Positions 60,701-61,288 of a DNA stretch of 64,000 bases are shown in pieces. Numbering within the stretch: position 1 is the stretch's first letter; every line of letters starts with the position of its first letter. The notes below the pieces were generated by a model, which saw nothing but the letters and a program-made list of their open reading frames with translations, ran no database searches and was not told where the DNA came from. Made by a program: the position numbers and the translations under genes. The DNA comes from Phoronis australis (Eukaryota > Phoronida > Phoronidae), in contig NMRA01000183.1 in assembly GCA_002633005.1 (NCBI GenBank), forward strand, positions 373,553-437,552, written 5' to 3'.

Positions 60701-61288
60701 GACCAGATTGCCGTCTGGCAAGATAGTGAATTCGGATACGGCTAGGCTATTTCAAACTTCAGGTGTTACCTTTGCATTCGCCTTGGACGTCAAGATAACC
60801 GCTCACGCAATTGCACTCTCTTTTCGCCTTATCACACACAGCATTGGGCTTGCACTTCACTCCCCCGTCAGCGCATGGAATTGACGTAGTGGCTGTAAGA
60901 AAGAAACTTGAAAAGGCAACCAACTATGTGTACGTACACTTTTCTTGAAAATTTAGTCATTATTCTTAATGATCACCTGAAGGAGCTATCACCAAAGTTA
61001 ACCCTACAGTGTGGCTTGTCACGAATAGTTGAATTCTTCCTACATGAACGATTCCACCCTACCGATGGATAATATGACCATGACCTTATAAATTCCTAGC
61101 TTTCATCACAATCCTTTGAATATTTATATTCACACAATCCAGACCCATTTCAAGCTATTTTTTACCTTGACATGTGCCCTTGTACAACTCAAAACCAAGA
61201 TTGCAAATACACTTTTGCTGAATTTTGTCGCAGTAAGAATTCGGCCCGCACTGTCCGCCTCCACTCGTGCAATCTACCGACTGCATGC
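1789..61288 (-). CDS. Array of phase 1-1 exons encoding six-cysteine EB/EGF-like modules (gene-level entry)
   Basis: Thirty minus-strand exons (29 clear, one divergent), each encoding one cysteine-rich module, lie in a single orientation across about 59.5 kb. The consensus begins with an acidic or Ala residue, then two or three residues, V-P-C, and continues SGGT-x-C-PANS-x-C, six residues, C-x-C, x-x-GY, and a final C-Q. Exons are 123 bp (126 bp in four). Each begins two bases into a codon and ends one base into the next. No stop or frameshift occurs in any of the 29. The pattern resembles EB modules (Pfam EB) or small EGF-like repeats of secreted or surface proteins; I infer an extracellular repeat protein. 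Whether this is one giant gene or several tandem genes cannot be decided here. Neither a certain first exon nor a 3' terminal exon is visible. Confidence 0.75.
2122..2244 (-). CDS. Module exon M29 (GC-AG donor)
   Basis: Exon of 123 bp with acceptor GCTTTCAG. The protein reads AIADVPC-SAGGTKC-PANSFC-DKNQKVC-RC, then TFGFVLFQGSC-Q. At the position where other exons have GT, the donor is GCAAGT after CCAAG, the consensus context of a GC-AG intron. The coding part is intact. Confidence 0.85.
2330..2522 (-). CDS. Candidate first exon with signal peptide
   Basis: A minus-strand ATG at 2522 opens a frame starting MFFCHFILLITSLVAQQ, a good signal peptide with a hydrophobic core and a likely cleavage after the Ala/Gln stretch. 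Residues with Cys follow (QQCTC, TDCG). M29 and M30 follow in the same orientation. A secreted multi-module protein needs such an exon, so this could be an internal promoter and first exon. The doubt is the 3' end: I found no strong donor in phase 1, so the exon's lower coordinate is approximate. It could also be a chance ORF. Confidence 0.35.
3022..3088 (+). promoter_or_regulatory. G-rich tract, possible G-quadruplex
   Basis: The plus strand carries at least six runs of three or more G separated by 4-5 bases, mostly as GGGTC repeats (core 3038-3080). This meets the usual G-quadruplex pattern. It lies about 0.5 kb before the candidate first exon at 2522 in transcription order, so a promoter role is possible but unproven. 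Confidence 0.45.
3636..3758 (-). CDS. Module exon M28
   Basis: Exon of 123 bp with acceptor AATTGACAG and donor GTAAGT. The protein reads DEAIVDC-KLGGTKC-GANELC-NPVKKEC-VC, then RWGFTRYNGKC-T. VDC, NELC-NP and the final C-T link it to the VEC subtype, although its length is 41 residues. Its last base is C, while every other clear module exon ends in G, so the residue at the next junction would not be Gly, Glu, Asp or Ala. Confidence 0.84.
3759..4822 (-). other. Intron between M27 and M28
   Basis: No coding feature was recognised. Near 4606-4680 a stretch starting ACCTGTTGCCACAGATAG is present twice in tandem with small differences. Confidence 0.5.
4823..4945 (-). CDS. Module exon M27
   Basis: Exon of 123 bp with acceptor TTCATTTAG and donor GTAAAT. 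The protein reads DISTVPC-HAGGTHC-PANAFC-FKATKVC-KC, then KWGYVAVQGQC-L. All six cysteines are in place. There is no Met in this frame, so simple ORF calling misses it. Confidence 0.87.
   Translation of the reverse strand: MYQLFPATQGAHIAPPMPSVSRPPKSASVSGVTWLSRASV
5333..5455 (-). CDS. Module exon M26
   Basis: Exon of 123 bp with acceptor CATTTTAG and donor GTAACA. The protein reads ERSKVPC-ESGGTRC-PANSFC-NTAKKTC-HC, then NWGYILFQGHC-Q. A Trp before GY is shared with M27, 510 bp downstream in transcription order, which suggests an old local duplication. Confidence 0.87.
5640..7160. repeat. Degenerate array of the dispersed satellite
   Basis: Diverged copies of the unit described at 41119-42230, recognised by recurring phrases such as GGTTTAGGAGATACAGC, GCCACTAGG and CGGACGGACAGAGAT. 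The array ends near 7080-7110 in a palindromic stretch around a CACAT/ATGTG core. It lies within the M25-M26 intron. Confidence 0.7.
7467..7833. repeat. 50-bp minisatellite, about 7 copies
   Basis: An exact 50-bp period runs from the first diverged copies near 7480 to 7833. Core motifs are GGCACTGTCCATAGTCAG and ATACAAACATGTATACATAA. The last five copies are nearly identical and differ mainly at one base (CTATG versus CAATG). There are no spacers or palindromic repeats, so this is a minisatellite. Confidence 0.95.
8011..8133 (-). CDS. Module exon M25
   Basis: Exon of 123 bp with acceptor TTTTTTAAG and donor GTATTG. The protein reads AKSTVPC-ESGGTKC-PTNSYC-DVSQQVC-RC, then LAAYIKYEGEC-Q. The near-invariant Gly before the aromatic residue is Ala here, and QG is EG. 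The donor departs from GTAAGT. The exon looks functional but is weaker than most. Confidence 0.83.
8134..9235 (-). other. Intron between M24 and M25
   Basis: AT-rich intron sequence. No repeat, RNA gene or protein remnant was recognised. Confidence 0.5.
9236..9358 (-). CDS. Module exon M24
   Basis: Exon of 123 bp with acceptor TTTTTCAG and donor GTGAGT. The protein reads AIATVPC-ASGGTKC-SENAFC-DTSSKVC-RC, then APGYVLFQGKC-Q. Ser replaces Pro after Cys2. It belongs to the group starting with A-I. Confidence 0.88.
9877..10332 (+). pseudogene. DDE_Tnp_4-type transposase fragment
   Basis: The plus strand encodes parts of a DDE superfamily endonuclease (IS4EU/Harbinger-like, Pfam DDE_Tnp_4). The order is an SQYKSHNT-like stretch, then GGRGSDK, then IMADRGFTIDE, LNIPAFTKGK and a HLERPIPRLKSF motif, followed by a weak VNLRADL end. 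The IMADRGF motif and the late Arg/Glu-rich helix are diagnostic. A frameshift lies near 9980, and stops occur near 9875 and in the last section. No terminal repeats were identified. It is a dead remnant in the M23-M24 intron. Confidence 0.8.
10333..11877 (-). other. Intron sequence upstream of M24
   Basis: No gene or known element was recognised. A small hairpin (AATCTTAA...TTAAGATT) is at about 10710-10740. Confidence 0.45.
11878..12000 (-). CDS. Module exon M23
   Basis: Exon of 123 bp with acceptor CATTGCAG and donor GTAGGG. The protein reads EISKVPC-ASGGTLC-PTNAVC-NKKTKSC-KC, then KVGYIDFQGKC-Q. All key positions are kept, and residues 17-23 are unusually lysine-rich. Confidence 0.88.
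12001..12745 (-). other. Intron between M22 and M23
   Basis: No repeat or coding remnant was recognised, apart from a short chance match to 5S rRNA (see rejected items). Confidence 0.45.
12746..12868 (-). CDS. Module exon M22
   Basis: Exon of 123 bp with acceptor CGTGCAG and donor GTAGGT. The protein reads EVGKVAC-ESGGTLC-PSNSEC-DLASKKC-KC, then SAGYVNYQGKC-Q. Ala replaces the Pro before Cys1. The intron upstream carries the THAP/P2RX7 inverted-repeat element inside a satellite. Confidence 0.88.
13381..13561 (+). other. Leader of the P2RX7_C-like gene
   Basis: Sequence between the left inverted repeat and the ATG at 13562. It is presumably promoter and 5' UTR, but I see no TATA box. Confidence 0.3.
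13562..13954 (+). pseudogene. P2RX7_C-like zinc-binding protein, disrupted
   Basis: An ATG at 13562 starts MAGVGDPYQCDSSVSD, an acidic, Ser-rich N-terminus. Near 13668 a run of G shifts the frame into a GYMFEPEYNEAE stretch, which ends in a stop near 13703. After the stop the same frame reads WCKCTVCVVVPTSMECLCC and TEEQLSHLQECP, then ends MVT-stop at 13954. The WCKC and ECLCC motifs are those of the P2X7 C-terminal domain, also found in many stand-alone invertebrate proteins. The gene converges on the THAP gene. It is broken by one frameshift and one stop. Confidence 0.75.
13970..14651 (-). pseudogene. THAP-domain protein, frameshifted
   Basis: The start at 14651 begins MPHCCCVPVCTNYR, the first zinc ligands of a THAP domain, followed by LHRFP, WLVRV and VCGKHF (the C-x2-H pair). 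The basic stretch KKDAIPSV stands for the AVPT box. Near 14310-14330 the frame shifts by one base into a Ser/Pro/Glu-rich linker and ends with a KFIVDLSKVLELFRRC stretch that also occurs at 40.75 kb. The product is a THAP DNA-binding part without a catalytic domain. Confidence 0.8.
15350..15472 (-). CDS. Module exon M21
   Basis: Exon of 123 bp with acceptor CTTTTAAG and donor GTGCGT. The protein reads DVWVVPC-ESGGASC-KSHATC-DKPTKTC-KC, then DKGYIEYQGKC-E. The PANS stretch is replaced by KSHA. A diverged copy of the M16-M18 intron repeat lies just before its acceptor. Confidence 0.86.
16225..16347 (-). CDS. Module exon M20
   Basis: Exon of 123 bp with acceptor TTATTCAG and donor GTAAGT. The protein reads EAAKVPC-QSGGTQC-PANSFC-VKASKEC-KC, then KAGYVNYQGSC-Q. 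It is the last of the six near-identical modules. Phe-Cys-Val-Lys around Cys3 is unique to it. Confidence 0.9.
16870..16992 (-). CDS. Module exon M19
   Basis: Exon of 123 bp with acceptor TTATTCAG and donor GTAAGT. The protein reads EAAKVPC-QSGGTQC-PANSVC-NPSTKEC-KC, then KLGYVKFQGSC-Q. It is 522 bp upstream of M20 in transcription order, and the introns are homologous on both sides. Confidence 0.9.
17230..17573 (+). pseudogene. Penelope-like reverse transcriptase fragment
   Basis: The plus strand reads LGLFYILAKIHK, NNAGRPIVSDIG, TENISGYISSLL and, after an in-frame TAG, YVWDISDFIHKL and IPMDVR, then another TAG followed by LYTNIPHQD. This order (KIHK, GRPIVS, then a DV/LYTNIPH core) is typical of Penelope-like and related reverse transcriptases. 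Stops at 17443-17445 and near 17536 show it is dead. It is flanked by duplicated intron sequence, so it inserted into one intron copy only. Confidence 0.8.
17883..18005 (-). CDS. Module exon M18
   Basis: Exon of 123 bp with acceptor ATTTCATTTAG and donor GTAAGT. The protein is that of M17 with GYINYQG in place of GYVNYQG, and with His after Cys3 as in M17. The intron after it contains an inserted Penelope-like reverse transcriptase fragment. Confidence 0.9.
19289..19409. repeat. (TA)n/(TATG)n microsatellite
   Basis: A long run of TA with ATGT variants, placed between M17 and M18. A shorter homologous run lies at 20425-20481. Confidence 0.95.
19497..19619 (-). CDS. Module exon M17
   Basis: Exon of 123 bp with acceptor TTTCATTCAG and donor GTAAGT. 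The protein reads EAAKVPC-QSGGTQC-PANSVC-HPASKEC-KC, then KAGYVNYQGSC-Q. It differs from M18 by one residue (V to I in the GYVN stretch), which makes this pair the most recent duplication in the array. A TA-rich microsatellite lies about 90 bp after its donor. Confidence 0.9.
20425..20481. repeat. (TA)n/(TATG)n microsatellite
   Basis: Counterpart of the 19.3-kb repeat in the next duplicated unit, at the same distance from the M16 donor. Confidence 0.9.
20566..20688 (-). CDS. Module exon M16
   Basis: Exon of 123 bp with acceptor TTATTCAG and donor GTAAGT. The protein reads EANKVPC-QSGGTQC-PANSVC-DPASKEC-KC, then KAGYVNYQGSC-Q. Asn for Ala at the third residue and Asp-Pro after Cys3 separate it from M17. 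About 500 bp of intron after its donor are nearly the same as those after M17 and M18. Confidence 0.9.
21064..22345 (-). other. Intron between M15 and M16, distal part
   Basis: It contains further diverged copies of the 18.4-18.8 kb intron sequence (for example TTTCAGCTAACTCCAACTCA near 21115). A purine-rich GAGAGACAAACGA stretch lies near 22200. No coding remnant was recognised. Confidence 0.5.
22346..22468 (-). CDS. Module exon M15
   Basis: Exon of 123 bp with acceptor TTATGCAG and donor GTAAGT. The protein reads ETAKVPC-QSGGTQC-PANSVC-DPAGKEC-KC, then NAGYVDYQGSC-Q. It is the most upstream and most diverged member of the near-identical cluster M15-M20. Confidence 0.9.
22469..24397 (-). 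other. Intron between M14 and M15
   Basis: No known element. Two overlapping minus-strand open frames (23265-23456 and 23428-23652) are the longest signals but match no domain I recognise. Confidence 0.4.
24398..24520 (-). CDS. Module exon M14
   Basis: Exon of 123 bp with acceptor TTTGCAG and donor GTGAGT. The protein reads AITSVPC-GSGGTNC-PANSAC-DTTEKQC-KC, then NQGYIRFQGKC-Q. The A-I-x-x-VPC start groups it with M24, M29 and M30, which also start A-I, and not with its direct neighbours. Confidence 0.88.
24521..26290 (-). other. Intron between M13 and M14
   Basis: AT-rich sequence with no recognised repeat or coding remnant. Confidence 0.4.
26291..26510. repeat. 79-bp inverted repeat next to the M13 donor
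   Basis: The arms 26291-26369 and 26432-26510 match at 76 of 79 positions when reversed. The loop is 62 bp and contains CGTTTGCACAGGTAAGT, an exact 17-base inverted copy of the M13 exon-intron junction. The element is therefore an inverted duplication that included the exon end. Confidence 0.95.
26522..26647 (-). CDS. Module exon M13 (42-residue VEC type)
   Basis: Exon of 126 bp with acceptor TTTACAG and donor GTAAGT. The protein reads EVTKVEC-KFGGTLC-PGVNELC-NTANQKC, then CKAGFMRFNDVC-T. Its donor lies 12 bases before a nearly perfect 79-bp inverted repeat, and a 17-base inverted copy of the exon-intron junction sits in the loop. This is the last VEC-type module in transcription order. Confidence 0.88.
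27475..27597 (-). CDS. Module exon M12
   Basis: Exon of 123 bp with acceptor TTATTCAG and donor GTAAGT. The protein reads ETADVPC-QSGGTQC-PANSVC-DTASKDC-NC, then ISGYVLYQGTC-Q. Its downstream intron resembles those after M6 and M9, so it is the third member of that block position. Confidence 0.88.
27886..27950. repeat. (GT)n microsatellite
   Basis: About 60 bp of GT repeats with a few GC and AT interruptions. Confidence 0.95.
28280..28420. repeat. 21-bp tandem repeat, about 7 copies
   Basis: Consensus GCGGAATGTTACGCAGATTTT repeated without spacers; copies have diverged. Confidence 0.85.
28640..29290. repeat. Tandem repeat, about 155-190-bp unit, 4 copies
   Basis: Each unit carries TTCCGCAAACA, TTTTGCGGAGCCCTCAATTT and GCGCAATAAAGTTGAAA variants, at about 28665, 28848, 29040 and 29193. 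The phrase CCGCAAA...TTTGCGG makes a small hairpin in each. Confidence 0.8.
29340..31080. repeat. Satellite copies, several diverged units
   Basis: About four diverged copies of the 445-bp family, recognisable by GCCACTAGG, GATACAGAGG and AAATTTCATGAAAAT phrases. The block ends at the palindrome near 31025-31055, directly next to the candidate exon M11. Confidence 0.75.
29860..29940. repeat. (TA)n(TG)n microsatellite
   Basis: Compound microsatellite within a satellite copy. Confidence 0.95.
31108..31296 (-). CDS. Divergent module exon M11 (possible)
   Basis: A minus-strand stretch stays open in the expected phase from a possible acceptor (CTCTGAG) to a possible donor (GTAAAA), 189 bp or 63 codons, phase 1 at both ends. 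The second half reads LQC-HQGLC-KC-KFGYILFINMC-Q and matches the end of the module. The first half has extra Cys residues (SCL, RCEH, SQCN) in non-consensus spacing and lacks the SGGT motif. It abuts a satellite copy. It may be an old exon lengthened by use of an upstream acceptor, or a dead exon. The acceptor has a poor polypyrimidine tract. Confidence 0.4.
31490..31740. repeat. Repeated TTTAAACC/GGTTTAAA boxes before the P-like element
   Basis: Several direct and inverted AAACCTGGTTTAA-like boxes and two TTTCATAAAGGTGGT repeats lie within 250 bp, starting about 330 bp before the transposase ATG. They may be terminal or subterminal sequence of the element. No matching inverted end was found downstream of 35.65 kb. 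Confidence 0.4.
32217..32669 (+). other. Intron 1 of the P-like transposase
   Basis: Bounded by GAG|GTAAGT and TTTTAG|A. It splits the THAP domain between the first two and the last two zinc ligands. Confidence 0.75.
32793..33075 (+). other. Intron 2 of the P-like transposase
   Basis: Bounded by AG|GTAAGA and TTTAG|A. Phase 2, as intron 1. Confidence 0.7.
35652..36707. other. Sequence downstream of the P-like transposase
   Basis: It probably holds the 3' end of the element, but no inverted repeat or target duplication was seen. Near 36590-36660 the intron sequence homologous to that after M13, M7 and M3 begins. Confidence 0.4.
36708..36833 (-). CDS. Module exon M10 (42-residue VEC type)
   Basis: Exon of 126 bp with acceptor TTTACAG and donor GTAAGT. 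The protein reads EITKVEC-KFGGTMC-PGNNELC-NPNTKQC, then CKSGFIRYNGVC-T. It lies just upstream, in transcription order, of the intron that carries the P element. M7 is 10.3 kb upstream and M13 10.2 kb downstream. Confidence 0.88.
37320..37765. repeat. Single copy of the 445-bp satellite family
   Basis: A single, fairly complete unit. It ends in GACGCCGGACACC-like phrases and a palindrome (GCACCCACATATAAATATGTGGGCGC at about 37740-37766, given here as arms around TATAAATA). Confidence 0.85.
37766..40309 (-). other. Intron between M9 and M10, proximal part
   Basis: No element recognised. Sequence at 39.9-40.25 kb is homologous to that at 27.0-27.45, 48.3-48.5 and 51.2-51.4 kb, which supports block duplication. 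Confidence 0.5.
40310..40432 (-). CDS. Module exon M9
   Basis: Exon of 123 bp with acceptor TTATGCAG and donor GTAACT. The protein reads DATKVPC-QSGGTQC-PANSVC-DPASKEC-KC, then NSGYLLHQGKC-T. The first two thirds match the M15-M20 cluster exactly in protein, while the end matches M6. It could be a recombinant between the two subfamilies, or close to their ancestor. Confidence 0.88.
40648..41120. mobile_element. Relic of the THAP/P2RX7 element
   Basis: It starts with a diverged copy of the inverted repeat (AAAGGCATAGGCAACC). It then jumps straight to the KVLELFRRC end of the THAP gene (plus strand), followed by an antisense P2RX7_C remnant with AAVERNEVETSDRRG and PTSMECLCC (minus, 40851-41120). 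The THAP zinc-finger part is deleted and the far inverted repeat is missing. Confidence 0.8.
40851..41120 (-). pseudogene. P2RX7_C-like remnant
   Basis: Minus-strand frame with VERNEVETSDRRG, a damaged WCKC site (WSTTTVC) and MPTSMECLCC. It stops after HWVMT. Most zinc ligands before ECLCC are lost. The start side runs into a short palindromic repeat and a run of C. Confidence 0.7.
41119..42230. repeat. 445-bp tandem satellite, about 2.4 copies (reference copy)
   Basis: GTAGTCGAAGTCATTGG-like sites at 41123, about 41567 and about 42014 give a period near 445 bp. Each unit contains two variants of GCCACTAGG(A/G)GG and the phrases GAGCGGTTTGGTTGAT, CCTTTGAAGATACA and GTTTAGGAGATACAG. The unit itself seems to be an old dimer. 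The family recurs in at least seven other places in the window. Confidence 0.88.
42231..43090 (-). other. Intron between M8 and M9, distal part
   Basis: No repeat or gene remnant recognised. Confidence 0.45.
43091..43213 (-). CDS. Module exon M8 (AKT type)
   Basis: Exon of 123 bp with acceptor TTTTAAAG and donor GTACAG. The protein reads AKTDVPC-ASGGTKC-PVNSVC-DAVKGAC, ending GYVYFKFQC-E. The QG before the last cysteine is replaced by FQ. It is the counterpart of M4. Confidence 0.86.
43800..44665. repeat. Satellite copies, about two diverged units
   Basis: Same family as 41119-42230. It ends at about 44625-44665 in ATATAAACATATGTGGGCGC and ATAAAAATAG. Confidence 0.8.
44666..47038 (-). other. 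Intron between M7 and M8
   Basis: Long AT-rich sequence without a recognised repeat, RNA gene or coding remnant. Confidence 0.45.
47039..47164 (-). CDS. Module exon M7 (42-residue VEC type)
   Basis: Exon of 126 bp with acceptor TTTACAG and donor GTAAGT. The protein reads EITKVEC-KFGGTLC-LGNYELC-NPNNKKC, then CRPGYIRFNNVC-T. Leu replaces the Pro that normally follows Cys2. It is the closest relative of M10 and shares intron sequence with it on both sides. A copy of the 445-bp satellite lies about 0.4 kb before the acceptor, as near M10 and M3. Confidence 0.87.
47560..48015. repeat. Single copy of the 445-bp satellite family
   Basis: It lies about 0.4 kb before the M7 acceptor, at the same relative place as the copies near M10 and M3. 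Its end is truncated at the palindrome. Confidence 0.8.
48574..48696 (-). CDS. Module exon M6
   Basis: Exon of 123 bp with acceptor TTTATTCAG and donor GTAAGT. The protein reads EPGKVPC-QHGGTKC-PDNSVC, with CNCNSGYLFHQGSC at the end. The NSGYL-x-HQG stretch is shared only with M9, 8.3 kb away, and the introns downstream of both donors are also alike. This marks M6 and M9 as block counterparts. Confidence 0.88.
48697..50158 (-). other. Intron between M5 and M6, proximal part
   Basis: No element recognised. Confidence 0.4.
50159..50893 (+). mobile_element. Possible solo LTR
   Basis: The segment starts TGTTAAG, is T/G-rich, has an AATAAA at about 50810 and ends near TGACACTGCGCCAGAAC, which resembles an LTR end followed by a primer-binding site. 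No second LTR, internal coding region or target duplication was found. Weak evidence. Confidence 0.25.
50894..52273 (-). other. Intron between M5 and M6, distal part
   Basis: Contains the block-homologous sequence at 51.2-51.4 kb (AACGTCAACTCAAACTGTC), also seen at 39.9 and in part at 27.1 kb. Nothing else was recognised. Confidence 0.45.
52274..52396 (-). CDS. Module exon M5
   Basis: Exon of 123 bp with acceptor ATTCTATGCAG and donor GTAAGT. The protein reads ETVKVPC-KFGGTKC-PPNSVC, then EASKKA and CKC. The usual GY after Cys5 is replaced by GR, and QNTC closes the module. The KFGG stretch recalls the VEC subtype, but the length is the 41-residue form. Confidence 0.86.
53191..53313 (-). CDS. 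Module exon M4 (AKT type)
   Basis: Exon of 123 bp with acceptor TTTTAAAG and donor GTAAAG. The module starts A-K-T-G-I-P-C, then KSGGTKC-PTNAVC, and ends GYIMYNNEC-E. M8 has the same A-K-T start and final C-E, and the intron before the acceptor of both contains the same AAGAAGAAAC-type stretch. M4 and M8 are therefore counterparts in neighbouring blocks, 10.1 kb apart. Confidence 0.87.
53400..53470. repeat. Short palindromic element
   Basis: GGGCGGCGCA and TGTGCCGCCC form the outer arms, and GGGGGC/GCCCCC the inner ones. A partial relative in the other orientation is at about 41068-41118 (GGGCGGCGGAGCACTGAAAAA, then GGGGCTAAAGCCCC). Confidence 0.6.
53471..54124 (-). other. Intron sequence between M3 and M4
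   Basis: No feature recognised. Confidence 0.4.
54125..54778 (+). mobile_element. 3' end of a non-LTR retrotransposon
   Basis: The plus strand encodes KGLIPSYLCAKFK, SETGKNSFSYSGP, WNSLPAHAKS and SFLTFKRI. This is the conserved C-terminal tail of a LINE reverse transcriptase (CR1/L2/RTE-like). It ends at 54417, followed by an AT-rich 3' UTR and a terminal (TAA)n run at 54732-54777. A 5'-truncated insertion. Confidence 0.8.
54779..55934 (-). other. Intron sequence between M3 and M4
   Basis: No feature recognised. Confidence 0.4.
55935..57835. mobile_element. Inverted-repeat element with about 390-bp arms
   Basis: The arms 55935-56325 and 57460-57835 are inverted, diverged copies of each other. 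Each is built from two related units of about 150-190 bp with ATCTTGGCGGCC or GATGGCCG motifs. Shared phrases include GTGGAAACTATACATTTTTG, TTTTAATGGCTGCA and AGTATCTCTGCT. The 1.1-kb interior holds a degraded coding remnant. The terminal bases and target duplication are unclear. Confidence 0.75.
56810..57235 (+). pseudogene. Remnant of a CXC-type cysteine-rich protein
   Basis: Plus-strand frames read HGIDTNSITKLRRYLFCKHM, RAIVWGQ, then after shifts ELPGPDTIIDMVRCQCK, a stop, and finally CQCSAECLNGDD. The order of a degenerate R-A-x-W helix, a P-x-x-I-I-x-M-V-x-C-x-C-K core and a C-x-C-x3-C-x-N end matches uncharacterised invertebrate proteins with a tesmin/CXC-like end. At least two frameshifts and one stop. 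Function unknown; probably carried by the surrounding element. Confidence 0.55.
58062..58187 (-). CDS. Module exon M3 (42-residue VEC type)
   Basis: Exon of 126 bp with acceptor TTTGCAG and donor GTAAGT. It belongs to the longer subtype, with VEC at the first cysteine, six residues between Cys2 and Cys3 (PGVNEI), and a final VCT. TW replaces the usual T/M or T/L before Cys2. M7, M10 and M13 share this layout and parts of the flanking introns, including a GTGTTGG motif just beyond the donor. It heads the first of the four blocks of roughly 10-11 kb. Confidence 0.85.
58830..59490. repeat. Diverged copies of the 445-bp satellite family
   Basis: Recognised by CGCCAAAAACAGATT, TTTCATGAAAATAAAT and AAAGGTTAAGGAGAT phrases; the end with ACACCCACATCAAAATGT is a decayed palindrome. 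It lies about 0.7 kb before the M3 acceptor. Confidence 0.65.
59491..60769 (-). other. Intron between M2 and M3, distal part
   Basis: No feature recognised. Confidence 0.4.
60770..60892 (-). CDS. Module exon M2
   Basis: Exon of 123 bp with acceptor TTCTTACAG and donor GTAACA. The protein has IPC-ADGGVKC-KPNAVC and ends CVSGYLDVQGEC-K. All six cysteines are at consensus spacing. Lys replaces the usual Pro after the second cysteine. It sits between M1 and the first VEC-type module M3. Confidence 0.85.
61166..61288 (-). CDS. Module exon M1
   Basis: Minus-strand exon of 123 bp (41 codons) with acceptor ...TTTTTTGTAG and donor GTAAAA. It has all six cysteines, but the first motif is VDC instead of VPC, followed by TSGGGQC and GPNSYC. 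The last part reads CNLGFELYKGTC. It is one of the more divergent members and the most upstream one in the window. Only 274 bp separate it from M2, the shortest intron of the array. The exon that precedes it was not found between 61.3 and 64 kb. Confidence 0.82.
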
